A stretch of DNA of 64,000 nucleotides from an uncultured Burkholderiales bacterium (lineage in GTDB: Bacteria; Pseudomonadota; Gammaproteobacteria; Burkholderiales; Burkholderiaceae_C), in contig CAIMNS010000136.1 in the NCBI GenBank assembly GCA_903842945.1, forward strand, positions 1-64,000, in the 5' to 3' direction. Positions 9,036-18,960 of this stretch are shown piece by piece (within the stretch, counting starts at the first letter, position 1; every line of letters starts with the position of its first letter). The translations under genes were made by a program, and so were the position numbers. The notes under the pieces were generated by a model. That model was not told where the DNA came from, ran no database searches, and saw only the letters and a program-made list of their open reading frames with translations.

Positions 9036-10202
9036 ATGAAAAACACCTCTAGACCTCTTGCCCTTAAGAAAAGATTCAAAGACGCTTTTGTTCACTCTCC
9101 CATTTTGTTGGACATTGATGGACTGGCCTTGACGCGAGACGATCGTCGAAGACTGTTGCATCCCTTGACGGGCGGGGTGATTTTGTTTGCCAGGAACTGG
9201 CACCACAAAAAACAACTGAGCGCTTTGTGTCAAGAGATCAAATCCTTGCGTGCTGAGTTGCTCATTTGCGTTGACCATGAAGGGGGTCGGGTGCAGCGCT
9301 TTAAAACCGATGGTTTTACCCATTTGCCGCCGATGCTCAGTTTGGGCGAGCAATGGTCTTCCAACGACACGCCTGAGCATGGCGCTGAAGGGGGTGCGGT
9401 CTTGGCGTCCCTTCACCGGGCCACCGCCATGGGCTTTGTGATGGCCAGTGAGCTCAGAGCCTGTGGGGTGGACTTCAGCTTTGCGCCGGTGCTTGACTTG
9501 GATCATGGCAGGAGTCAAGTGATCTCTGATCGGGCATTTCATCGCGACCCAAGGGTCGTGAGCTTGCTGTCTAAAAGTTTCATGCAAGGCATGCTGCAAG
9601 CGGGCATGGCCAATTGTGGCAAGCATTTCCCAGGACATGGGTTTGTGCAGGCCGATTCCCACACGGACTTGCCCATTGATCACCGGGCCTTGAGTGACAT
9701 CATGAAGGACGACGTTCTTCCCTACAAGGCCTTGAGCAACACGTTGACGAGCATCATGCCCGCTCACGTGATCTACCCGCAAGTTGATTCGAGACAAACC
9801 GGATTTTCAAAAGCATGGTTGCAGCATATTTTGCGTGAACAGTTGGGCTTTGCAGGTGCGATCATCAGCGACGATTTGTCCATGCAAGGCGCCAGAGAGT
9901 TGGACGGCAAAATTCTCTCCTATGCAAAAGCCGCCGTGCAGGCCTTGAATGCGGGCTGTGATGCATTGCTCCTTTGCAATCAAAGTGTGATCAAGCCTGG
10001 GCACAGTCACAACGAGGTCTTGGATGTTTTTTTGGAGCAACTCAGTGAGTCCTTGCTCAAGGGCCAATGGAGCCTCAGTGAGCAAAGCGAATACAGAAGA
10101 CGAGCCCTCTTGGGGCAAGGTCCCGCCATGACGTGGTCTGATTTGATGCGCGACCCCCGTTACCAGCAAGCGCTTGTTCAGACGGTCAAGCAAAGTCTCT
10201 AA
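9036..10202 (+). CDS. nagZ: Beta-N-acetylhexosaminidase (NagZ, glycoside hydrolase family 3)
   Basis: NagZ removes N-acetylglucosamine from anhydro-muropeptides in cytoplasmic peptidoglycan recycling. Start 9036 gives 388 aa; the longer track frame overlaps acpS heavily and is rejected. Key motifs are CVDHEGGRVQRF near residue 75, the flexible-loop general acid/base in KHFPGHG near 195, and the nucleophile aspartate in ISDDLSM near 280. No signal peptide is present, as expected for a cytoplasmic enzyme. The C-terminal region is about 45 aa longer than compact NagZ proteins. The ribosome site is weak. Confidence 0.95.
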   Translation: MKNTSRPLALKKRFKDAFVHSPILLDIDGLALTRDDRRRLLHPLTGGVILFARNWHHKKQLSALCQEIKSLRAELLICVDHEGGRVQRFKTDGFTHLPPMLSLGEQWSSNDTPEHGAEGGAVLASLHRATAMGFVMASELRACGVDFSFAPVLDLDHGRSQVISDRAFHRDPRVVSLLSKSFMQGMLQAGMANCGKHFPGHGFVQADSHTDLPIDHRALSDIMKDDVLPYKALSNTLTSIMPAHVIYPQVDSRQTGFSKAWLQHILREQLGFAGAIISDDLSMQGARELDGKILSYAKAAVQALNAGCDALLLCNQSVIKPGHSHNEVLDVFLEQLSESLLKGQWSLSEQSEYRRRALLGQGPAMTWSDLMRDPRYQQALVQTVKQSL

Positions 10203-10318
10203 TTTCCCCAAATCTACAATTTATCTCGTGCAAAGTGAAATTGCAGCGTTTTAGCGGTTAGACTGGGACTAGTTTTGGGGTATGTCTCAAATTTTGACTC
10301 CCAACCTTAGGAACGCTT

Positions 10319-10552
10319 TTGGCAACCAAATCGGGAAAAATGCAAGTCGATGACAGTGGTCTTCGATTTACCAGTCGTGAGAATGGTTCTCCTTTTGTGG
10401 GTATGGGCAAAGTGGGCGAGACCATGTCATGCATCAAATGTGGCATTCACAAACCGCGAAGGTTGGGCAGTCAAAGAAGATTTGTTGGTGGACTTGCTTT
10501 CTTTTGTTTTGAGTGCAAGCCCGCCATTTTGGTGCCGCCCAAAGCGGCATAA
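10319..10552 (+). CDS. Small CxxC zinc-ribbon-like protein, function unknown
   Basis: A 77-aa protein starting at TTG 10319, with an AGGA ribosome site seven bases upstream that supports this start. The first half is plain; the second half has CIKC (about residue 38) and CFEC (about 64) pairs about 25 residues apart, the spacing of a small zinc ribbon, with basic residues between (KPRRLGSQRR). I believe similar short CxxC proteins occur in Comamonadaceae, but I cannot name a function. The overlapping 86-aa frame at 10350 is judged a shadow because it lacks a ribosome site and a domain pattern. Confidence 0.7.
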   Translation: MATKSGKMQVDDSGLRFTSRENGSPFVGMGKVGETMSCIKCGIHKPRRLGSQRRFVGGLAFFCFECKPAILVPPKAA

Positions 10553-10661
10553 ATTCATCCTGCGGGCTTGGGCGTTGTTGTTGCAGTTCTCAAGCCAAGG
10601 TTTAACTTAACTGACCAGCATTGTCTCTCGCGGACGAGTGGTTCAACTTCATCTCGTGATC

Positions 10662-10829
10662 ATGGCAACACCCAATTACAACTACGAAAAACGCCAAAGA
10701 GAACTGGCCAAGAAAAAGAAAAAGGAAGAAAAGCTCAAAGAGCGTGAGTCCCGCAAAGTGGAAGGCGAGGAGCCTGGCATGGGCCAGCCCTCGGACGGAC
10801 TGCCTGTTCAGTCCCCAAGCAACCCCTGA
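10662..10829 (+). CDS. Small highly charged protein, function unknown
   Basis: A 55-aa protein from ATG 10662 (the track starts 8 codons earlier). It opens MATPNYNYEKRQRELAKKKK, continues as a lysine/glutamate-rich helix to about residue 35, and ends in a proline- and serine-rich tail. This N-terminal pattern is familiar from small conserved proteins of beta-proteobacteria with no assigned role. It may bind nucleic acid or ribosomes through its basic helix, but that is inference. Its stop is only 18 bp from the convergent lysS stop. Confidence 0.65.
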   Translation: MATPNYNYEKRQRELAKKKKKEEKLKERESRKVEGEEPGMGQPSDGLPVQSPSNP

Positions 10830-10847
10830 ACCAAGAGTTCCTCAGTT

Positions 10848-12413
10848 TCAATGCTCTCGCTTCAAGGCGGGAAATAAAATCACATCCCGAATGCTCGGGC
10901 TGTTGGTGAGCAACATCATCAAGCGATCAATGCCTATGCCGCAACCAGCAGCTGGGGGCATACCGTATTCCAAGGCGCGGACAAAGTCGTGGTCAAAGAG
11001 CATGGCCTCATCGTCGCCATGGTCCTTTTGGGCAACTTGAGCGTTAAAGCGTTGGGCTTGGTCTTCTGCGTCATTCAATTCGCTGAAGCCATTGCCAAAC
11101 TCTCTACCCGTGATGTAGAGCTCAAAGCGCTCGGTCACGCCTGGCTTGGTGTCGCTTTCTCTGGCCAGGGGTGAAATCTCAACCGGATGCTCACAAATGA
11201 AGGTGGGTTGCCAAAGCTGACTCTCCACCGTTTCTTCAAAGTACTTCACCTGTAAGCCCGCCAAGGAGAGTTTTGACAAGCGGTCCTTTTCTTCGTTGAG
11301 CCCCAGTTTTTGAAGCGCCTGAGTCAACCACTGCGCATCTCCCACGGACACGTCGGGGGGGCCATATTGGATGATCGCTTGCGGGATGGTCAATCTTTCA
11401 AACTCTTGACTCAAGTCCACCGCTTTGTCCGCATAGTTCAAATGCAAGCTGCCCACTGCACTGAGCGCCACGCTTCGGATCAAGTCTTGCGTGAAGGTCA
11501 TCAAATCCAGGTAGTTCCAATAAGCCGCATAAAACTCCATCATGGTGAATTCAGGATTGTGGCGCACCGAGATGCCTTCGTTGCGGAAATTGCGATTGAT
11601 TTCAAAAACGCGTTCAAACCCGCCAACGAGGAGTCGTTTTAAATACAACTCGGGCGCAATGCGCAAGAACATTTCTTGATCGAGTGCGTTGTGATGGGTG
11701 ACAAAGGGCTTGGCATTGGCACCACCTGGGATGGGGTGCAGCATGGGTGTTTCCACCTCTAGAAAATCATGTTTGACCATGAACTCTCGCATGCTGGTGA
11801 TGGCCTTGGAGCGTGCCTGGAAACGCTCTCTGGTGCTCTCGTCGACCATCAGATCGATGTAGCGTTGGCGGTATTTCACCTCTTGATCTTTCATCCCATG
11901 GAACTTGTCTGGCATGGGCCTTAAGCTCTTGGTGAGCAGGCGGATTTCACTGGCGTGAATCGAGAGCTCACCTGTCTTGGTGAAAAACAAATGTCCTTGA
12001 GCGGCTACGATGTCACCCAAATCCCAATGTTTGAAGCGCTCGTACATCTCCTCGCCAATGTGCTCTTTGGTCACGTAGACCTGAATTTTGGAGGTGCTGT
12101 CTTGCAGTGTCGCAAAACTGGCTTTGCCCATCACCCGTTTGAGCATCATGCGCCCAGCGACCTTGACCACGATGTGAGCCTCCTTCAACTCCTCGGGGGG
12201 GCGCAAATTGAACTCATCGTGCAGCGCCTTGGCGTGATGGGTGGGTTTGAAGTCGTTGGGAAATGCGACGCCTTGCCCTGAGCGTTGAAGTGCTTTGAGG
12301 ACTTTGAGTTTCTCTCGTCTTTCGTGGATGAGTTGATTTTCATCGGTGGGCGAAGGGATCTCACTGCCAGGCGTTTGCACAGGTGCATGGGGGTCTAATT
12401 TGGGATCGGTCAT
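10848..12413 (-). CDS. lysS: Lysyl-tRNA synthetase (class II)
   Basis: LysS charges tRNA-Lys. From the ATG at 12413 it is 521 aa: an N-terminal OB-fold anticodon-binding domain (to about residue 180), then the class II catalytic core. Motif 2 is visible in [19 protein letters not shown] and motif 3 in [13 protein letters not shown] near the C-terminus. The track extends 36 codons upstream through a repetitive serine/proline stretch that looks like leader, so I chose the internal ATG; no strong ribosome site helps. It follows accD in the same direction, where folC is more usual in related genomes. Confidence 0.95.
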   Translation of the reverse strand: MTDPKLDPHAPVQTPGSEIPSPTDENQLIHERREKLKVLKALQRSGQGVAFPNDFKPTHHAKALHDEFNLRPPEELKEAHIVVKVAGRMMLKRVMGKASFATLQDSTSKIQVYVTKEHIGEEMYERFKHWDLGDIVAAQGHLFFTKTGELSIHASEIRLLTKSLRPMPDKFHGMKDQEVKYRQRYIDLMVDESTRERFQARSKAITSMREFMVKHDFLEVETPMLHPIPGGANAKPFVTHHNALDQEMFLRIAPELYLKRLLVGGFERVFEINRNFRNEGISVRHNPEFTMMEFYAAYWNYLDLMTFTQDLIRSVALSAVGSLHLNYADKAVDLSQEFERLTIPQAIIQYGPPDVSVGDAQWLTQALQKLGLNEEKDRLSKLSLAGLQVKYFEETVESQLWQPTFICEHPVEISPLARESDTKPGVTERFELYITGREFGNGFSELNDAEDQAQRFNAQVAQKDHGDDEAMLFDHDFVRALEYGMPPAAGCGIGIDRLMMLLTNSPSIRDVILFPALKREH

Positions 12414-12424
12414 GAGGTCGCGAT

Positions 12425-12457
12425 GAGGTGAAGAAAGGGGTGAAGAAAGAGGTGAAG
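12425..12457. repeat. 12-bp tandem repeat in the lysS leader
   Basis: GAGGTGAAGAAA, GGGGTGAAGAAA and a partial GAGGTGAAG follow one another directly, so about 2.75 copies of a 12-bp unit sit 12-44 bases upstream of the chosen lysS start. On the lysS mRNA strand this is a pyrimidine-rich tract (TTCACCTCT-like). Confidence 0.75.
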
Positions 12458-12527
12458 CGAAGTGAAGTGGGTGGGACGGTTTGGACAGAGGTGGGGTGAG
12501 CGTGACCTGACGGACACGCAAAGCACA

Positions 12528-13400
12528 TCAGTTCAAGGCGTCTGAGGGGAGTCGCAAAAGAATGGCCAAGCTGCTTGCAATGGTTTTCCTCAGGTCCCGC
12601 CTGTCACAAATCATGTCAATGGCGCCTTTGCTTTGGAGAAACTCGGAGCGTTGAAAACCCTCTGGCAAGGTCACACGCACGGTGCTTTCTATGACTCGAG
12701 GGCCGGCAAAGCCAATCAAGGCCTTGGGCTCTGCAATGACCAAGTCACCAATGAAAGCAAAGCCAGCGGACACCCCGCCCATGGTCGGGTCCGTCAAGAC
12801 GCTGATGTAGGGCAGTCCCTTTTTGGCCAACTTGGTCAAGGCGGCATTGGTTTTGGCCATTTGCATGAGAGAGAGCAAGCCCTCTTGCATGCGCGCTCCT
12901 CCCGTGGCGGTGAAGCACAAGAAGGGCACCTTTTGTTCGATAGCTGCCGTGACGCCTCGAACAAATCGCTCGCCCACCACTGAGCCCATGCTTCCGCCCA
13001 TGAAGTCAAACTCAAAGCATGCGGCCACGACATTGATTTGGTGAACACTGCCCCCCATGACCACCAAGGCGTCGGTTTCCCCAGTTTGTTCAAGGGCTTG
13101 CTTCAAGCGTTCAGGATACTTTCGTGAGTCTTTGAATTTCAAGGCGTCAACGGGGATGACTTCTTGACCAATTTCGTAGCGTCCCTCGGGATCCAAAAAG
13201 GCATCCAAGCGCATGCGCGCAGAGATTCTGTGGTGATGTGCACAGGTGGGGCAGACATTTTGATTTTGTTGTAAATCGTTGTTGTACAGCACCGTCTCGC
13301 AACTGGGGCACTTCACCCATAGACCTTCAGGCACGCTTCTGCGGTCGGCCGGGTCGGTGGGCTGAATTTTGGGAGGCAATAATTTTTCAAGCCAACTCAT
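12528..13400 (-). CDS. accD: Acetyl-CoA carboxylase carboxyltransferase subunit beta
   Basis: AccD pairs with AccA to move the carboxyl group from biotin to acetyl-CoA, making malonyl-CoA. The 290-aa protein has the N-terminal four-cysteine zinc ribbon (CPSC near residue 34 and CPTC near 53), then the crotonase-like carboxyltransferase domain with [11 protein letters not shown] and GGVSAGFAF oxyanion regions. An AAGGAG ribosome site precedes the ATG. It is 54 bp downstream of trpA, the classic trpFBA-accD order. Confidence 0.97.
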   Translation of the reverse strand: MSWLEKLLPPKIQPTDPADRRSVPEGLWVKCPSCETVLYNNDLQQNQNVCPTCAHHHRISARMRLDAFLDPEGRYEIGQEVIPVDALKFKDSRKYPERLKQALEQTGETDALVVMGGSVHQINVVAACFEFDFMGGSMGSVVGERFVRGVTAAIEQKVPFLCFTATGGARMQEGLLSLMQMAKTNAALTKLAKKGLPYISVLTDPTMGGVSAGFAFIGDLVIAEPKALIGFAGPRVIESTVRVTLPEGFQRSEFLQSKGAIDMICDRRDLRKTIASSLAILLRLPSDALN

Positions 13401-13454
13401 GGGTTGCTCCTTTTGAGGGCGTTTTAGCGCCTAACGGTTTGATGCAAAAGTATT

Positions 13455-14267
13455 TTAGTACGCATCCAGTGCTTCGCGAATGTCGCCGATGAAGGTCGAT
13501 ATGCGCTGGAGTTTTTCGGTGTCCGTGCCCGCATGCATGAGTTCAATCAATTTGGTGCCGATCACCACAGCGTCTGCAACTTTTGATACAGCCTTGGCCG
13601 ATTCTTTGTCTCGAATGCCAAAGCCCACGCCCACAGGAATGTGCACGTGTTGTCTGATTTGCGGCAGCATGCGCTCAACGGCTTGCGTGTCCAGGTGAGC
13701 GGCGCCGGTGATGCCTTTGAGAGAAACATAGTAGACGTAACCACTGGCCACTTGGCTGACGAGTTGCATGCGCTCAGGGGTGCTGGTGGGTGCCAATAAA
13801 AAGATCAAATCCATGTCTTTTTCTTTAAGGCGTTTGGCAAACTCGCTGCACTCCTCAGGCGGATAGTCAACCACCAAAACACCGTCCACACCCGCTTGAT
13901 GGGCGTGATCAATGAAGGACCAAGCGCCATGGTGGTGATCAAAGCTTTCGATCGGGTTGGCATAGCCCATCAAGACGACAGGGGTCTCTTCATCGCTTTG
14001 CCGAAAAGCTTTCACACAAGCCAACACTTCGCTCATCCCAACGCCAAAACTCAGCGCCACCTCGCCGGCCTTTTGGATGACTGGACCATCGGCCATGGGG
14101 TCGCTGAAAGGGATCCCCAGCTCAATGACGTTGGCGCCGGCTTTGACCAAGGTGTGCATCAATTGAACGGTGATCTGAGGGCTTGGGTAGCCACACATGA
14201 TGTAAGGGATGAGGGCCGTTTTTTTGCGCTCAAGCAGGTTTTGAAAGGTGGATTGAATTCTGTTCAT
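13455..14267 (-). CDS. trpA: Tryptophan synthase alpha chain
   Basis: TrpA splits indole-3-glycerol phosphate and passes indole to TrpB through the complex tunnel. The 270-aa TIM barrel begins [19 protein letters not shown]; the start is fixed by a 4-nt ATGA overlap with the trpB stop. The catalytic Glu lies in [16 protein letters not shown] (near residue 50) and the catalytic Asp in [13 protein letters not shown] (near 65 residues further). Phosphate-binding [10 protein letters not shown] is near residue 215. Confidence 0.97.
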   Translation of the reverse strand: MNRIQSTFQNLLERKKTALIPYIMCGYPSPQITVQLMHTLVKAGANVIELGIPFSDPMADGPVIQKAGEVALSFGVGMSEVLACVKAFRQSDEETPVVLMGYANPIESFDHHHGAWSFIDHAHQAGVDGVLVVDYPPEECSEFAKRLKEKDMDLIFLLAPTSTPERMQLVSQVASGYVYYVSLKGITGAAHLDTQAVERMLPQIRQHVHIPVGVGFGIRDKESAKAVSKVADAVVIGTKLIELMHAGTDTEKLQRISTFIGDIREALDAY

Positions 14268-15538
14268 GGGAGGATGTGAATGGCCTGTGTGGTGCCGCCC
14301 TTGACCTCTTGGCCGCGGCAACTGGGGCGACAATAAAAGTCTGCGTGGCTCAAATCAGCGACGGTGCCAATGTCTTTGTCACCTCGCCCTGAGAGGTTCA
14401 CCAAAATCGACTGGTCCTTGTGCATGGTCTTGGCCAGTTTCATGGCGTAGGCCACGGCATGACTCGATTCCAAGGCCGGGATGATGCCCTCGGTGCGACA
14501 CAGGTAGTGAAAGGCTTCCAGGGCTTGCGTGTCGGTGATGCCCACGTATTGCGCTTTGCCGATGTCTTTGAGGTAGGCGTGTTCAGGTCCGACACCGGGA
14601 TAATCCAATCCCGCTGAAATGCTATGGGTTTCAGTGATTTGGCCTTGAGCATTTTGCAAAATGTAGGTTCGGTTGCCATGCAAAACACCAGGAACGCCGC
14701 GCTGCAAGGAGGCGGAGTGTTTGCCACTGTCCAAGCCCTCTCCGGCAGCTTCAACGCCAATCAAGCGGGTGTTTGGAAAATCAATGTAGGGGTAAAAAAT
14801 CCCCATGGCATTGCTGCCCCCGCCAACGCAGGCCACCACCGCATCGGGTTGTTGCCCCTTGTGCATCATGGGCATTTGTTCAATGCACTCTGTGCCAATC
14901 ACACTTTGAAAGTCCCTCACCATCATCGGATAAGGGTGCGGCCCAGCCACCGTGCCAATGATGTAGAAGGTGTTTTCTACGTTGGTGACCCAGTCCCTAA
15001 GGGCCTCGTTCAGTGCGTCTTTGAGGGTTTTGCTGCCGCTGTCCACGGGAACCACGGTCGCACCGAGGAGTTTCATGCGATAGACGTTGGGGCTTTGGCG
15101 TTTGACATCTTCACTGCCCATGTAGACCACGCATTCAAGGCCATAGCGCGCGCAAATGGTGGCCGTTGCCACGCCATGCTGACCGGCGCCAGTTTCTGCG
15201 ATCACACGGGGCTTGCCCATTCGTTTGGCCAGCATGGCTTGACCAATGGTGTTGTTGATCTTGTGAGCTCCAGTGTGGTTCAAATCTTCGCGTTTGAGGT
15301 AGATTTGAGCGCCGCCCATTTCTTGGCTCATGCGTGCGGCGTGATAAATGGGGGAGGGGCGTCCCACAAAGTGCTTTAACTCGCTTTGAAACTCGGCCAT
15401 GAATTGATCGTCGTACTGGTACTTGGCGTAAGCCTCTTTGAGCTCTTCAATGGCGTGGGTGAGCGTTTCGCTCACAAAGCTGCCGCCATAGGGTCCAAAG
15501 TGGCCACTCAGGTCGGGTTGGTGATAGGTTGAGGTCAT
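14264..15538 (-). CDS. trpB: Tryptophan synthase beta chain
   Basis: TrpB condenses indole with serine using pyridoxal phosphate. The start at 15538 ([10 protein letters not shown]) gives 424 aa; the track adds 13 unlikely residues. The PLP lysine is in [14 protein letters not shown] near residue 95, the phosphate loop is GGGSNAMG near 240, and SGRGDKD lies near the end. A 25-30 residue tail after SGRGDKD is longer than in E. coli and contains two cysteines; such tails are common in this group. It overlaps trpA by 4 nt and is separated from trpF by 170 bp with no gene. Confidence 0.97.
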   Translation of the reverse strand: MTSTYHQPDLSGHFGPYGGSFVSETLTHAIEELKEAYAKYQYDDQFMAEFQSELKHFVGRPSPIYHAARMSQEMGGAQIYLKREDLNHTGAHKINNTIGQAMLAKRMGKPRVIAETGAGQHGVATATICARYGLECVVYMGSEDVKRQSPNVYRMKLLGATVVPVDSGSKTLKDALNEALRDWVTNVENTFYIIGTVAGPHPYPMMVRDFQSVIGTECIEQMPMMHKGQQPDAVVACVGGGSNAMGIFYPYIDFPNTRLIGVEAAGEGLDSGKHSASLQRGVPGVLHGNRTYILQNAQGQITETHSISAGLDYPGVGPEHAYLKDIGKAQYVGITDTQALEAFHYLCRTEGIIPALESSHAVAYAMKLAKTMHKDQSILVNLSGRGDKDIGTVADLSHADFYCRPSCRGQEVKGGTTQAIHILP

Positions 15539-15708
15539 GGTACTTAGAGATTGAGGTTGGAGGTGTGACTCGAGCACAATGCGTGCATGAAGTGCATGGA
15601 TCTATGACAAGCGTTGTGCGACAGGTTGCTGCATCTTTGTGGCCTTCATTTTTTCAAGGTCATTGGACCTGGTCAGCACCAAGGGGATGCAACTCCCAAA
15701 TCCCTGGT

Positions 15709-16419
15709 TCAGGCTTGGCTTTGGTCGGCGCGTCGAACGGCTTGAACAAATTCATGAATCAGCTGAGCGTCTTTGATGCCCTTGCTGACTTCCACGCCTG
15801 AGCTGACATCGACACCAAAGCTTCGACCACGCGTTTTAAGGGTGTGGATGGCCTCGCCCACGTTTGCAGGTGTGAGTCCACCAGACAGCACGAGGTGAGC
15901 GTTGACGTTTTGAGGAATCAGTGACCAATTGAATGTTTTTCCGCCCCCGCCATAACCAGGCACAAATGCATCCAACAAAATGGCATGGGCTGTTTGATAT
16001 CGATGGCTATATTCTACGAGTTCGGCGCAGACTTGGGGGCTATTTTTATCCGAAGCTTGATCAGTTTGCATGGGCATTCTGAGGGCTCGGATGTAACGTC
16101 TGCCAAGGCTTTTTGCCAGATTTTCGCAAAAGGCTGGCGTTTCATCCCCATGGAACTGTATCCAAGCGCTGGGGACGGCCTCGCAGGCTTGTCGAATCAA
16201 GGTCTCTGAGGCGTTGACGAACAACAAAACGGGTGTGATGAAGGCCGGTAAGCGCTGGGCCAAATCATGGGCCCGCTCAGGGCTCACGAGCCTAGGGCTT
16301 TTTTCATAAAAAACAAAACCAATGGCATTCACACCTGCTTGGGCGCAAGCGTCAACGTCCTCTTCTCGCGTCAGGCCACAAACCTTGATGGGTGTGGCGT
16401 TAAAAGATGCAAAAGTCAT
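15709..16419 (-). CDS. trpF: Phosphoribosylanthranilate isomerase
   Basis: TrpF catalyses the Amadori rearrangement of phosphoribosylanthranilate in tryptophan synthesis. With the start at 16419 it is 236 aa and its active-site cysteine motif IKVCGLTREEDV appears near residue 10. GFVFYEKSPRLV and the C-terminal SGGLTPANVGEAI phosphate loop are present, with the catalytic Asp in ILLDAFVPGYGGGG. It begins just 2 bp after the truA stop, so it is part of the truA-trpF-trpB-trpA-accD unit. Confidence 0.96.
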   Translation of the reverse strand: MTFASFNATPIKVCGLTREEDVDACAQAGVNAIGFVFYEKSPRLVSPERAHDLAQRLPAFITPVLLFVNASETLIRQACEAVPSAWIQFHGDETPAFCENLAKSLGRRYIRALRMPMQTDQASDKNSPQVCAELVEYSHRYQTAHAILLDAFVPGYGGGGKTFNWSLIPQNVNAHLVLSGGLTPANVGEAIHTLKTRGRSFGVDVSSGVEVSKGIKDAQLIHEFVQAVRRADQSQA

Positions 16420-16421
16420 GT

Positions 16422-17228
16422 TCAAAGAATCCAATCGTAGCTGGGTGAGAGCACGGGCAAGTTCCAATGCGCGTCATAGCATGGGCCTAAAAAATACAAG
16501 CCTTCAGCAGAGAAAGTCGGGGCAGCTGCTTTGCGGTCTCGTGCCCGTATGACTTGCTCAATCCATTGAGGCTCTTGGGCGCCGATACCCACTTGCACCA
16601 AGCAGCCTATCATATTGCGAATCATGTGATGTAAAAACGCATTGGCTTCAAAGTCAAAGCGGTAGTAAGCGTGGCTCGGGCCAGAGGTTTTTTGTGTGAT
16701 GTTCAAATGCATCAATGTTTTGATGGGCGACAGGGCTTGACACTGGGAGGCACGAAATGAGGTGAAGTCATGGGTGCCCAAGAGATGACGAGCTGCGTCT
16801 TGCATGGCGCGCATCTCCATGGGCTTGGCCATCCAGCCCACACGTTGGTGCTCAATGCTGGGTCGAACTGCACTTTGAAGCAGCAAGTAACTGTAGCGTC
16901 TTGAGCGGGCACATGCCCTTGCATGAAAGTCTGAGGGCATCTCTTGGGCCCACTGGATGGCCACGTCTGAGGGCAAGTAGCGGTTGGTGCCGCGCACCCA
17001 AGCGTTCAAATCCCGATCGACAGGCGCATCAAAATGCACCACTTGCTGCAAAGCATGCACCCCCGCGTCGGTGCGACCTGCACACAGGGTTTTGATGGGA
17101 GACTGCGCAAAGGCCTTGAGAGCGTGTTCTAAATGATCTTGAACGGTTTGACCGGAGAGTTGGCTTTGCCAGCCCTCGTAGTTTTGACCACTGTAAGACA
17201 GTCCCAAGGCAATGCGACTCAGACTCAT
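16422..17228 (-). CDS. truA: tRNA pseudouridine(38-40) synthase
   Basis: TruA converts uridines 38-40 of the tRNA anticodon arm to pseudouridine. The 268-aa protein has the catalytic Asp in AGRTDAGVHALQQVVHF near residue 50, the N-terminal LGLSYSGQNYEGWQSQ and the C-terminal FLHHMIRNMIGCLV segment. The start overlaps the fimV stop by 4 nt (ATGA). The fimV-truA-trpF order is a well-known conserved neighbourhood in beta- and gamma-proteobacteria. Confidence 0.96.
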   Translation of the reverse strand: MSLSRIALGLSYSGQNYEGWQSQLSGQTVQDHLEHALKAFAQSPIKTLCAGRTDAGVHALQQVVHFDAPVDRDLNAWVRGTNRYLPSDVAIQWAQEMPSDFHARACARSRRYSYLLLQSAVRPSIEHQRVGWMAKPMEMRAMQDAARHLLGTHDFTSFRASQCQALSPIKTLMHLNITQKTSGPSHAYYRFDFEANAFLHHMIRNMIGCLVQVGIGAQEPQWIEQVIRARDRKAAAPTFSAEGLYFLGPCYDAHWNLPVLSPSYDWIL

Positions 17229-18865
17229 CCTCTTTCAGTCAACCAGTCTTGAGCTTGTTGCAAGAGTTCTCCGGAAGCTTGTTGTACCACTTCTTGCACA
17301 ATGGCGCGAGCGGTATGCTGTTGTCCGACTTGCCAAAGTTCTTGTGCCAAGTCAAAGCGCACCTGAAGAGGGTTTTCTGCTGTCATGTCGCTGTCGCTCG
17401 ATGGATCCACAGGGTCGGGTGCTTTGTCTTGGGAGGCTTGAGCGGGCTCTTGGGCGCCAGGAAGATCCAGGTCAAAATCAAGGTTGACGTGGTCGGTCAG
17501 GTTGCCCGCGGGCATGTTGGCTTGTTCGCCCGCTTTGGGATTGTTCAACTCATCTTCATCAAAGGGTTGGTCTTTTTGCAGCAGGTCATTGGGCCCCAAG
17601 GGTTTGATGGGTTGAGGCGAGGCTCTCAAACTTGAGGGGATGGGTGTGTCGATGTCAAAAATCGAGCTTGGGCGACTCAAGGGATCGACCGCCTCGTCTG
17701 CGCCAGTCGTTCCCTCTTGACGATCCCGTGTTTTCCAAAGAGCCAAGAGCACCAACAAGCCAAACAAGGAGCCACCCACGATGGGCGCCAGTGGATTTTG
17801 AAGCCACTGTGAGATACGTGATTTGAACGAGAGGGTGCCCTCTTGGGCAAGTCCTGTTTGATCGTCAGCGCCTTTGTTTTGCTCAGCGATTTGTCCAAGT
17901 TCCTTGATGTTTTGGTTGACCTGCTTGGCTTCCTTGAGGTTTTGCTCGGTTTGAAGTTCCTTGGCGGTTTGCTCTGTGGCTTTTGCTCCCTTGCTGTTGG
18001 GCTTGGAGAGTTTCAGCTGGTCTTGGTTGTTGGGTGTTGGAGCTTGTGCCTTGGGGCTGATCAGGCCCGTTGCAGATTGTTGGGTCGGATTGATGTTGCT
18101 GGCACTGGATTTTCTAATTTTCGTGGCCAAACTTTGACGGTAGTTTTCAAAGTCAAGATTTTGTGCTTTCAACTCCTCGCGTGCCTGGGGAAGGTTGATG
18201 GACGAGGCCTCGGCGCTGGAGGGAATTCTCAAGACGGCATCAGCACGCAAACGGTTGATGTTTTGATTCACAAAGGACTTCGGGTTGGCCCTTAAAAGGG
18301 CCAAGAGCATTTGCTCGTAAGTGATGGGGGCCGTAGCGTATTGCTTGGCAATGGCGCTGGCCGTGTCGCCAGCGCTGACCACCATGCTGTTGTCTTTTGG
18401 GGCAAATGCGCGCTTGGTGGCATCGAGCAAGACACCGATCTCTTTGAGCTCGGAGCCATTGCTCCACTGCAGATCAATCAACAAACTTAGAAAGGTTTGC
18501 GAGACAGGTTTGTCGGATGTGATGGCGATGATGTTTGAGCCCTTGGCGTTTTTCGTCAATCGCGCTTGTGCGCCAATGGCACTCAAAAAAGACGCATCGT
18601 CGCCCAGCTGTTTGCTCAGGTAGGTGCTTAACGGCGCGATGCCAACCTGAAGGCCTTTGAGTTCCTCAGGGTTTGTTGCCGACAAAGGGATTTCGATTTT
18701 GAGGGGCTCGCCTTGCTTTGACAGCATCAAGGGGTGACCCAGATCCATTGCAAAAGCGGACACTGCAAAAGCCTGCGCCAAGCTCAAGCACAAAAGGCTT
18801 TTAAGTACCGGCTTGCTCTGGGGCCCTTTGGAGGGTTTGACGTGGGTTGATTGAAACAAGGTCAT
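17225..18865 (-). CDS. fimV: FimV-family peptidoglycan-binding protein (short form)
   Basis: FimV-type proteins are inner-membrane hub proteins linked to type IV pili, polarity and twitching in pseudomonads. This one is 546 aa, clearly shorter than the 800-1000 aa common in the family. It has an N-terminal signal region (LLCLSLAQAFAVSAFAM), a conserved periplasmic FimV domain to about residue 160, a LysM segment (VSAGDTASAIAKQYA) at about 160-220, a charged coiled-coil-like linker, one membrane segment (IVGGSLFGLLVLLALW) near 362-378, an acidic cytoplasmic region and the conserved C-terminal helical motif (LAQELWQVGQQHTARAIV). The long repetitive acidic middle region of larger homologues is missing. 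Confidence 0.9.
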   Translation of the reverse strand: MTLFQSTHVKPSKGPQSKPVLKSLLCLSLAQAFAVSAFAMDLGHPLMLSKQGEPLKIEIPLSATNPEELKGLQVGIAPLSTYLSKQLGDDASFLSAIGAQARLTKNAKGSNIIAITSDKPVSQTFLSLLIDLQWSNGSELKEIGVLLDATKRAFAPKDNSMVVSAGDTASAIAKQYATAPITYEQMLLALLRANPKSFVNQNINRLRADAVLRIPSSAEASSINLPQAREELKAQNLDFENYRQSLATKIRKSSASNINPTQQSATGLISPKAQAPTPNNQDQLKLSKPNSKGAKATEQTAKELQTEQNLKEAKQVNQNIKELGQIAEQNKGADDQTGLAQEGTLSFKSRISQWLQNPLAPIVGGSLFGLLVLLALWKTRDRQEGTTGADEAVDPLSRPSSIFDIDTPIPSSLRASPQPIKPLGPNDLLQKDQPFDEDELNNPKAGEQANMPAGNLTDHVNLDFDLDLPGAQEPAQASQDKAPDPVDPSSDSDMTAENPLQVRFDLAQELWQVGQQHTARAIVQEVVQQASGELLQQAQDWLTERG

Positions 18866-18942
18866 GATGGGATTTTCAAGTTAAGGCCGATGAAAGGGAG
18901 AAAAAAATAGAGAGGTTTTTGTCTCAGGCCCCATGTTCAAAA

Positions 18943-18960
18943 TTCAGTGTTTTCACTGAA
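18943..18960 (-). terminator. Possible terminator after asd
   Basis: A perfect 7-bp hairpin, TTCAGTG and CACTGAA with a 4-base loop, sits about 120 bp after the asd stop and before fimV. On the minus strand it is followed by ATTTT, a weak T tract. It may partly end the leu-asd transcript before the fimV unit. The surrounding 217-bp gap has no gene. Confidence 0.45.

Noticed and set aside
10350-10610. 86-aa forward ORF overlapping the CxxC protein
   Set aside because: The other frame has the ribosome site and paired CxxC motifs; this one has neither.
14268-14333. Longer trpA start at 14333
   Set aside because: The ATGA overlap with trpB and the usual family N-terminus support 14267; the extra residues are the trpB reading region in another frame.
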